A DNA stretch of 64,000 bases from Pomphorhynchus laevis (taxonomy: Eukaryota > Acanthocephala > Palaeacanthocephala > Echinorhynchida > Pomphorhynchidae), in NCBI GenBank assembly GCA_012934845.2, contig WNNJ02002436.1, positions 1 through 64,000 of the forward strand. The letters are read 5' to 3'. How positions within the stretch are numbered: the first letter of the stretch is position 1; the number at the start of each line of letters is the position of its first letter. The notes under the pieces are model-generated. The model was not told the origin of the DNA. It made no database searches and was given only the letters and a program-made list of their open reading frames with translations. Shown piece by piece: positions 57,691 through 64,000 of this stretch. The position numbers and the translations under genes were made by a program.

Positions 57691-58060
57691 TAATATACTT
57701 TGTATTAGAATAAGATACTAGATAGTTATTTCAGAGGAAATACATCATTAGCATGTATTTGGCCCCGCTGCTATGTTGGGTAGAGGAGTTAGGGGCCGAA
57801 ACCTGATAGCATAGCAGTTCCTCCTGATGACCTCTAATTCTTATTCTGAAACAACGTCTGTTATTTATTAGTCAATTCATAAAAATAACGTTTATTTTAA
57901 ATTTTATTTTTTTATTTTAACTTGATTTAAATTATAGAAAATCCAAAAACAATTATTAATTTTGTTATTTAATTATTAAATTTTGATATTGCATTATTAT
58001 GATTTGTTTAGTTTATAATTATATAAAATACGTAGACTCAGTTAGCTGATTTAATTTGTC
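57691..58060 (+). mobile_element. PLE pLTR, well preserved
   Basis: Starts at ATACTTTGTATTAGAATAAG, passes the RNA motif (57768-57837), then GTCAATTCATAAAAATAACG, and ends at AAAATACGTAGACTCAGTTA (58025-58044). Almost the reverse complement of 63175-63530. Confidence 0.75.
57768..57837 (+). ncRNA. Permuted hammerhead-like motif in a PLE pLTR (best copy)
   Basis: Order of pieces: CTGCTATGTT (stem III), GTA at 57780-57782 (GTC in other copies), GAGGAG (stem I), TTAGGGG (stem II), CC, GAAAC (57798-57802), CATAGCAG (stem III), TTCCTC (stem I), CTGATGA (57824-57830), CCTCTAA (stem II). All three helices form next to the core. Two unpaired C before GAAA differ from a standard core. Consensus stem I in this family is GAGGAA/TTCCTC. 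Confidence 0.6.
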
Positions 58061-59025
58061 AATTAAATAAATTAAATTTATAATTTTTTCGTTATCTACA
58101 ATGTAAAATTCAATTTATTTATTCAAATGTTTATAAAACCGTTCTTAAATTATTAATTAATTCGACTATTTTTTATATGACTAAGATGACTAGTACGCGG
58201 CCATTAATGAATTGTTTCGTAACCTTATTATACATAAAAATTAATTTAATGCAGTTGCAATTGTGCCAGATTGCGTTTTTTCTTTTAATATTAAATTACA
58301 TTTTAAAGCTTGTTTTGTTACAATTTGAAATTTAAGACTATAGAAAAACAGTCCAAACGAGGTGGACTGTTTGGAACATAGCAGTCCACCATAAATTTGG
58401 TGGAACATAAATTTTGTCACTTTATTATGAACCAAATAAGCCAGGAAACATCCATTAAATTATAAATTATAAATATAAAATATATCTATCAAATATAAAT
58501 TTAATTTATTTTATAAAATTAAAATATTTTAATTTAATATTTTAAATTAAAATATTAAATGTTTGGCGGAATCGATTTATCAGTGCTATAAAAGCTAAAT
58601 AAAGTATTTAATGAATAGTACAAGGTATAAACCATGATAAATTAAACTTATTTCAGTTAAAATCTTGTCAATTTGTTAACAGAGTATTCCAAAGATGAAT
58701 ACCGAAAATCGATTTACTTCAACTAGTCAATATAAAAGAATGTCGAATTATCAACTTAATTTAGACAATAAAATTTGTAAAACTATAAACATTAAAATAT
58801 TATTTTAACGGTGATTAACGTTTTTAATTAAATATGGTTTATTTTTCACAACATTTACATGTTTGGTTTTAGATACGGTTGGATATTAGTGGATATTCTT
58901 ACAATTTCAATCTGTATCGTAGGACTCTTAAAAATCACCTTTGTGAGTTTGAAGGTTAGAAAACGATGATGATTTTTTATTTTTTATAATTTAATAAATA
59001 AGCAATTACATTTGTTAATGATTTT
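58061..59025. other. AT-rich spacer
   Basis: Contains a short inverted pair at 58340-58400 (CAGTCCA-ACGAGGTGGACTG and ATAGCAGTCCACC). No gene supported. Confidence 0.5.
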
Positions 59026-59029
59026 TTAA

Positions 59030-59080
59030 AACCTAGCCGACCCCGCCTCATAGTGGGACAAAGGCTAAAGAATAAGAAGA
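59030..59080 (+). mobile_element. LINE 3' tail remnant
   Basis: CCTAGCCGACCCCGCCTCAT then AGTGGGACAAAGGCT and an AAGAATAAGAAGAG tail. This layout (CCC...AGTGGGA-AAAGGCT plus AAGAAG repeats) is common at RTE/R1-type LINE 3' ends in invertebrates. Only about 50 bp. Confidence 0.45.
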
Positions 59081-59370
59081 GAATGATTTTTTAAAACAAA
59101 ATAAGTTAGTAAATAAATTAAATTATTAAACAAAATAAGTGATCACTTAACACATCCTCACGCAATAATACGCAAAAAGTGTTCAAGAGTTTTCCATGCT
59201 TTTTGACTATAATGGAGTGATTTATATTTAAACAAATCTGAATAAAATATTATTCTTAACATATGAATGTACTTAATAAATATAGTACTTAATATAAATT
59301 TTAAATTTTAAATTTTTTATAATGTTAAATTAAGTTTCTTAATTTAACTCACTGGTGTACTCATATATAT

Positions 59371-59419
59371 CACCCTACTAATGAGTGCTGCCGGTTACCA
59401 TCAGCTCGTCTAGGAGTGA
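59371..59419 (+). ncRNA. Permuted hammerhead-like motif, subfamily 1, unit 1 (degenerate)
   Basis: The first strand (GAAA side) is missing at the array edge. CTAATGA (59378-59384) replaces CTGATGA; GTC at 59408-59410 remains. A truncated edge unit. Confidence 0.55.
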
Positions 59420-59718
59420 TAAGGAAGTCTGCTCTACTTGTAATCGAACTCCGGTTTTTGGCAACATCTACGATTATGAAACTGAAGCTTATTAGCTCCC
59501 GGAGCACAGTTTAACACAATCAGATATAAAATTATAAAAATGCATCCTTCAAAGGATCCTGTGAGAAAGCAAGCAACGACAGCAAGTAAAATTCCTGCCG
59601 AATAAAATTAGGATGGTCCGGAAAGCACATGGTTAGTTTAAAGAGGCTATGCCCATGCTACCACGTCATGCTACCACGTTAGCAAATTCCCGGAGATGTC
59701 TATTTAAAATATCACAAC

Positions 59719-59791
59719 GCAGCCGAAGCAACTGATGGAAGTTCACCTACTGATGAGTGCTGCCGGCTACCATCAGCTCGTCTAGGAGTGA
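59719..59791 (+). ncRNA. Permuted hammerhead-like motif, subfamily 1, unit 2
   Basis: GCAGC-C-GAAG (59725-59728, GAAG for GAAA), CTGATGA at 59750-59756, GTC at 59780-59782. Helices I, II and III are still mostly paired. Confidence 0.65.
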
Positions 59792-60078
59792 TAAGGAAGT
59801 CTGCTCTACTTGTAATCGAACTCCGGTTTTTGGCAACATCTACGATTATGAAACTAAAGCTTATTAGCTCCTGGAGCACAGTTTTTCACATTCTACGATT
59901 AAATTATAAAAATATATCCTTCAAAGGATCCTGTGAGAAAGCAAGCAGCCTTACAGCAATTAAAATTCCTGCCGAATAAAATTAGGATGATCCAGAAAGC
60001 ACGTTGTTAGTTTTAAGAGGCTATGCCTATGCTACCACGTTAGCAAATTCTCGGAGATGCCTTTTTAATATATCACAA

Positions 60079-60153
60079 GGCAGCCGAAACGACTGATGGT
60101 AGTTCACCCTACTGATGAGTGCTACCGGCTACTATCGGCTCTTCTTAGAGTGA
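60079..60153 (+). ncRNA. Permuted hammerhead-like motif, subfamily 1, unit 3
   Basis: GAAAC at 60086-60090 and CTGATGA at 60112-60118 are intact. The GTC is TTC (60142-60144), and stem II has one mismatch (GCTACC). Probably inactive. Confidence 0.65.
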
Positions 60154-60441
60154 TAAGGAAGTCTGCTCTACTTGTAATCGATCTCCGGTTCTTGGCAACA
60201 TCTACAATTATGTAAACTGAAGCTTATTAGCTCCTGGAGCACAGTTTTTCACATTCTACGATTAAATTATAAAAATATATCCTTCAAAGGATCCTGTGAG
60301 AAAGCAAGCAGCCTTACAGCAATTAAAATTCCTGCCGAATAAAATTAGGATGATCCGGAAAGCACGTTGTTAGTTTAAAGAGACATGGCCCATGCTACCA
60401 CGTTAGATAATTCTCGGAGATGTCTATTTTATATATCACAA

Positions 60442-60516
60442 GGCAGCCGAAACGACTGATGGTAGTTCACCCTACTGATGAGTGCTGCCAGCTACCATCA
60501 GCTCGTCTAGGAGTGA
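60442..60516 (+). ncRNA. Permuted hammerhead-like motif, subfamily 1, unit 4 (intact)
   Basis: Stem II: GGCAGC (60442-60447) with GCTGCC (60484-60489), closed by C60448-G60482, one bulged T. GAAAC at 60449-60453. Stem III: C60453-G60505, G60454-C60504 and A60455-T60503, then CTGATGGTAG (60456-60465) with CTACCATCAG (60492-60501), one bulge. GTC at 60505-60507. Stem I: TCACCCTA (60467-60474) with TAGGAGTGA (60508-60516), one bulge. CTGATGA at 60475-60481. Every conserved hammerhead core base is present, but the strand order is GAAA, CTGATGA, GTC. Confidence 0.75.
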
Positions 60517-60800
60517 TAAGGAAGTCTGCTCTACTTGAAATCGAACTCCGGTTTTTGGCAACATCTACAATTATGAAACTGAAGCTTATTTGCTTCTGGA
60601 GTACAGTATAACACAATCTGATTTAAAATTATAAAAATGTATCCTCCAAAGTATCCTGTGAGAAAGCAAGCAACGACAGCAAGTAAAATTCCTGCCGAAT
60701 AAAATTAGGATGATCCGGAACGGCATTGTTAGTTTAAAGAGACTAGGCCCATGCTACCACGTTAGATAATTCTCGGAGATGTCTATTTTATATATCACAA

Positions 60801-60875
60801 GGCAGTCGAAACGAATGATGGTAGTTCACGCTACTGATGAGTGCTGCCGGCTACCATCAGCTCGTCTGGGAGTGA
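60801..60875 (+). ncRNA. Permuted hammerhead-like motif, subfamily 1, unit 5
   Basis: GGCAGT-C-GAAAC (60801-60812), CTGATGA (60834-60840), GTC (60864-60866). Stem II has a T-G wobble; stem I TCACGCTA/TGGGAGTGA has one mismatch. Core intact. Confidence 0.7.
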
Positions 60876-60990
60876 TAAGGAAGTCTGCTCTGCATGTAAT
60901 CGAACTCCGGTTTTCGGCAACATCTACAATTATGAAACTGAAGCTTATTTGCTTCTGGAGTACAGTTTAACACAATCTGATTTAAAATTA

Positions 60991-61545
60991 TACATATAAA
61001 TTGGAAGTGCGAAAAATCGCTATATATATCATTATGTTTTCCTCACGAGGAGGCATAAACACCAGACAGCATTCTATATATTCTCATCAGACCGAGAAAT
61101 ATAACCGAATTATTCTCACAATATCCCAAGTCGCTACGTATGCTTAGTCATTATGTGTGACGACAAACTTCCACAACTGTAGACGCGTATCGCTCTAACA
61201 GAGCTTATCAGTTCCGTGACGATAATAATCATCCATATGCACCTTAAAACACGCTTAAACAATGTCTAACGCTCGAAAAACAGAACTACCCTTAATTTGA
61301 ATCATCGGATGGAATTTAGCATAAGCATTGCGCATGGCAGTGCGTATTGCAGTTTAACCATGCATCATGCAATAAATTCCTTTTAATTGAAATGCTGTTT
61401 TACAGGGACTCTTTAAAGTGTACAAATATATAAAATATAATTTGTTGTTACATCTGCCCTAGGACACCAAATGGTGTACTCATGCATTTAAACACACGCT
61501 TAAACACTGTTTAAGCGTGTGTTTCAGTTTTATTGACAGAGGGAA
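60991..61545. other. Spacer
   Basis: Contains a palindromic pair near 61485-61522 (TTAAACACACGCTTAAACA and TGTTTAAGCGTGTGTTT). A similar CTTAAAACACGCTTAAACA sits at 61243-61262. No gene supported. Confidence 0.5.
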
Positions 61546-61549
61546 AACA

Positions 61550-61905
61550 AAGTTCACAGGTCAATAATAACTTGTTAGTATAGCAAATCAGATCAGATAA
61601 CTGAGTCTACGTATGTTATACTAAATATAATATTATATAGTATAAATAATATAATACTATATACTTATATAAGATTTAATACAATCTAAATAATAATTAT
61701 TAGTTATAATTTATATAAAGTAACAATTTACAATTGAAATTTAAAATAAAAATTAATTTTTATGAATCCGAATGAGGATTAGAGATTATTAGGAGGAGCT
61801 TCTATGGAATCAGATTTCGGCCCCTATTTCTGGACTCAACATAGAAGCTGACCAGATACATGCTAATGACGTATTTCTACTGATGAAATTTGATTATTTA
61901 GTGTA
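61550..61905 (-). mobile_element. PLE pLTR (minus), with RNA motif
   Basis: On the minus strand the order is TAGTATC-like start, GAAATACGTCATTAGCATGT, the RNA motif, and CAGTTATCTGATCTGATTTG. It ends with GACCTGTGAACTTTGTTTTC (61540-61560). Immediately 3' on the plus strand is the Rex1-like LINE end. Confidence 0.65.
61779..61848 (-). ncRNA. Permuted hammerhead-like motif in a minus-strand pLTR
   Basis: GTC at 61833-61835 (minus) and GAAA at 61815-61818; CTAATAA in place of CTGATGA at 61786-61792. Stem III reads GCTTCTATG with CATAGAAGC, whereas the 57.8-kb copy has CTGCTATG with CATAGCAG: a G-C pair has become T-A on both sides. Confidence 0.55.
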
Positions 61906-61907
61906 CC

Positions 61908-62860
61908 TTTATTGATACTACAAATAAGTTAAATAAAGATAAATAATTATAAATAATAAATAATAATTAAATAAGATGTTATACAATTCATATTTATATA
62001 ACAGCAATAACAATTTCTTGACAAAAAGAAAACAAATAATAATATATAAGATTTTTCCTTCAACCACTGCTCCGGGTGTCTGGTTGTGGAGGCAGTGCAC
62101 GAACCAAACTACTCCAGACATTGCGATCATGAGCGATAGACCAGAGTTCTCTTTCAGATAGGCCAAGGCGGTCTTCATCCAGTTTATAGATTTGATCTCT
62201 CTACCGGTATCGAGGTCTACCTCGAGGTCTCTTTTCCGGATGACCGAATTCCTAATTTTATCTCTAAGGCCAAGACCGGCCACACCGCGATGGAACCTGA
62301 TTTTGGTCGCCTGTATCCGAGATATTATCCTTTCGGTCATAACTCAAAGCTCATGATCATATGTTAAGATAGGAACGAAGATTGGGTGGTAAACCCAAAG
62401 CTTCGCCCCGAGAATCAACTCCCGTTTCATCACGACATACCTGTACAAAGAACGCATTGCTGCGTTAGTTGCATAAATCCGCTTCTCAATCTCCTTGATG
62501 TTCACACCGTCCCTCGAGAACAATACCCCAAGATACTTGAAATCCTTCCCACCAGGAAGAACTCCTTTCCCCAATCCGGATTGACATTAAAACCTGAATC
62601 ACAGATAAACACATAGTGACAGTCTTGGAGGTACTAAGAAACATCCCTGCCGCTTGGCATTCCATCGTAAATTGATCTAGTATGCATTGTAAGTCCTCCG
62701 GATAAGAAGCCAACAAGACAACATTATCCGCAAAAAGCAAAGATTGAACCGAATTGAATACAGACATCCGGCAGAGCAGCCCGTTTCGTAATTTTGTCCA
62801 TCTAAACAAGGAACAAAAGTGGAGACCAAAGACAACCCTAACGAAACCCAACACACACTG
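61908..62860 (-). mobile_element. Rex1/RTE-like LINE, C-terminal half
   Basis: Three minus-strand frames join in order. 62854-62486 has SLLFADNVVLLASYPEDLQ (motif C region, FADD changed to FADN) and ECQAAGMFLSTSKT. 62574-62344 has LPGGKDFKYLGVLFSRDG and AAMRSLYRYVVMKREL. 62340-61918 has MTERIISRIQATKIRFHRGV and AGLGLRDKIRNSVIRK. These phrases are typical of Rex1/Babar-type LINEs known from fish and invertebrates. Two frame breaks and the altered catalytic Asp mean the copy is dead. The end shares its UTR with 52690-52965. Confidence 0.75.
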
Positions 62861-63014
62861 GAAATGATTCAGACTTTCTACCTAGAACACGAACACAACA
62901 CATACTTTGTTCATACAAAGAAGCCACAATTTATACAACGATAAAATTTAAAATTAAAATTTGTTCTTAAAATCAATTGATTAAGAAAATTAATCAATCA
63001 ATTATTTGAGTACA

Positions 63015-63530
63015 TGATAATAAAGTATTTTCCTGACGAAATTTTATTATCTAGTATCTTATTCCACTCAGATAACTGAGTCTACGTATTTTAATATGTA
63101 AATAATTATAAATAATAAATAATTATAAATAGAGATAAATAATAAATAATTATATAATATTTTACACAAATCAAATCAGCTAACTGAGTCTACGTATTTT
63201 ATATAATTATAAACTAAACAAATCATAATAATGAAATATCAAAATTTAATAATTAAATAATAAAATTAATAATTGTTTTTAAATTTTCTATAATTTAAAT
63301 CAAGTTAAAATAAAAAATTTAAATTTAAAATAAACTTCATTTTTATGAATTGACTAATAAATAACAGACGTTGTATCAGAATAAGAATTAGAGGTCATCA
63401 GGAGGAACTGCTATGCTATCAGGTTTCGGCCCCTAACTCCTCTACCCAACATAGCAGCGGGGCCAAATACATGCTAATGATGTATTTCCTCTGAAATAAC
63501 TATCTAGTATCTTATTCTAATACAAAGTAT
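63015..63530 (-). mobile_element. PLE pLTRs (minus), one partial and one full
   Basis: Two copies of the end phrase TAACTGAGTCTACGTATTTT lie at 63072 and 63181. A full pLTR at 63175-63530 is the reverse complement of 57690-58050 with few differences. Confidence 0.7.
63388..63457 (-). ncRNA. Permuted hammerhead-like motif in a minus-strand pLTR
   Basis: Essentially identical to 57768-57837. CTGATGA at 63395-63401, GAAA upstream of it, GTA for GTC, with the same three helices. Confidence 0.55.
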
Positions 63531-63531
63531 A

Positions 63532-64000
63532 TTATTTATTATCCATCCATAAAAATTTGCCACTTAAGAGTTTAAATTTATTCTTTATATTATTGTGTTG
63601 ATTTATATATTTTACTATTTTCTGCTTGATGTTATTTTTATAGTAACCTAGTTTAAAATATGTATCTATTAAATTATTTAAATGATTTTGAAGAAAGCCA
63701 ATATCATTACATATTGTTGCAATTCTTAAAATTTCATTATTTAATGTATTATATTTTATATTATATGGTATGCATGAATGCTCATGCAAAAATATGTTTC
63801 TTGTAAATTTAAATATGTCATCTTTACGATATAAATTAATAGTAGTTTTAGTTAATGTTAATTTAATGTTCATATCTAGATATACACCTTCTTTATCATT
63901 AATATTGGTTTTGTTAAGAATAAGGCTTTCTGGATAAATGTGCTCACTAATTGAATAAAAATTATTAGAATTAAATACACATATATCATCAATGTATCGA
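63532..64000 (-). mobile_element. Penelope-like element RT C-terminal part, cut by window end
   Basis: The frame 63873-63532 encodes the complete C-terminal block, ending KFKLLSGKFLWMDNK and a stop with no nuclease after it. Bases up to 64000 continue upstream through SLILNKTNINDKEGVYLD toward the YIDD motif (the last bases read CGATACATTGATGAT on the minus strand). It is the best-preserved RT C terminus in the window. Confidence 0.8.

Larger units (their letters stand above)
59340..60990 (+). repeat. Tandem array of ~360-bp ribozyme-bearing units (subfamily 1)
   Basis: Five motif copies have cores at 59378, 59750, 60112, 60475 and 60834, so spacings are 372, 362, 363 and 359 bp. Each unit also has an ATCGAACTCCGG box, TATGAAACTGAAGCTTATT, a CAAAGGATCCTGTGAGAAAG block, CCTGCCGAATAAAATTAGGA and GCTACCACGTTAG. 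The 3' edge is sharp at about 60985. Units are about 90% alike. They share the unit skeleton with 29.4-30.8 kb but are clearly a separate subfamily. Short frames (59788-59979, 60420-60611, 60779-60970) repeat with the unit and are not genes. Confidence 0.85.

Noticed and set aside
57824-57860. A conventional small hammerhead in the PLE pLTR (CTGATGA ... GAAAC-AAC-GTC).
   Set aside because: The core letters match in this one copy, but the stem I and stem II flanks do not pair, and other pLTR copies read GATAC instead of GAAAC. The match is probably chance.
59788-60970. Repeated 63-codon frames (59788-59979, 60420-60611, 60779-60970).
   Set aside because: They recur because the DNA unit recurs, start at different points, and overlap the RNA motif; no protein family is recognisable.
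1-64000. CRISPR arrays, bacterial operons, LTR retrotransposons, Polintons or other capsid-bearing elements.
   Set aside because: No protease, integrase, capsid or packaging motif and no regular spacer array seen; all reverse transcriptases here are of LINE or Penelope type.

Overview
The window is AT-rich, repeat-dominated DNA from an invertebrate animal. Evidence for an animal: an IAP-type RING exon, a Bcl-2 family gene and a PTP1B-like phosphatase relic. Evidence for an invertebrate is the base composition and the mix of Penelope-like elements (PLEs), several LINE families, a Merlin-type DNA transposon and tandem ribozyme-like repeats. I cannot name the phylum. No bacterial operons, CRISPR arrays or capsid/envelope elements are visible.

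Layout. 0-1.2 kb: three PLE 3' fragments (-). 1.88-2.06 kb: a RING exon. 3-9 kb: broken LINEs (CR1/Jockey-like) and a GIY-YIG relic. 10.9-16.9 kb: two head-to-head copies of an APE-type LINE whose 1,097-bp outer arms are almost identical inverted repeats. 17.7-22.4 kb (-): a nearly open RLE-type LINE whose frame runs straight into a PTP domain. 25.0 kb: a second, 5'-truncated member of this LINE. 27.46-28.03 kb: an intact, intronless Bcl-2 gene. 29.4-30.8 kb: tandem units with hammerhead-like RNA motifs. 35.56-36.75 kb: an apparently intact Merlin/ISXO2-type transposon. 37.6-40.2 kb: two tandem arrays. 41-58 kb: a PLE-rich block with tandem terminal repeats (pLTRs) and a second RLE LINE nested inside a PLE (48.6-52.1 kb). 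59.3-61.0 kb: five ~360-bp tandem units with the same RNA motif. 61.9-62.9 kb: a Rex1/RTE-like LINE (-). 63.3-64 kb: an inverted PLE copy cut by the window end.

Most notable observation. The ~360-bp tandem units (59-61 kb), the related units at 29.4-30.8 kb, and the PLE pLTRs all contain the three conserved hammerhead strands (CUGANGA, GAAA, GUC). Helices lie exactly where stems I, II and III should lie, and the helices are kept by compensatory changes. The strands come in the cyclic order GUC - GAAA - CUGANGA. That is the reverse of the order shared by the three described hammerhead types. A single unit would then be fully pseudoknotted, while two neighbouring units could build a normal core, which suggests cleavage only as dimers or multimers.

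Host genes are few: one RING exon, one Bcl-2 gene and perhaps one short membrane-protein exon. The rest is transposon debris and AT-rich spacer.
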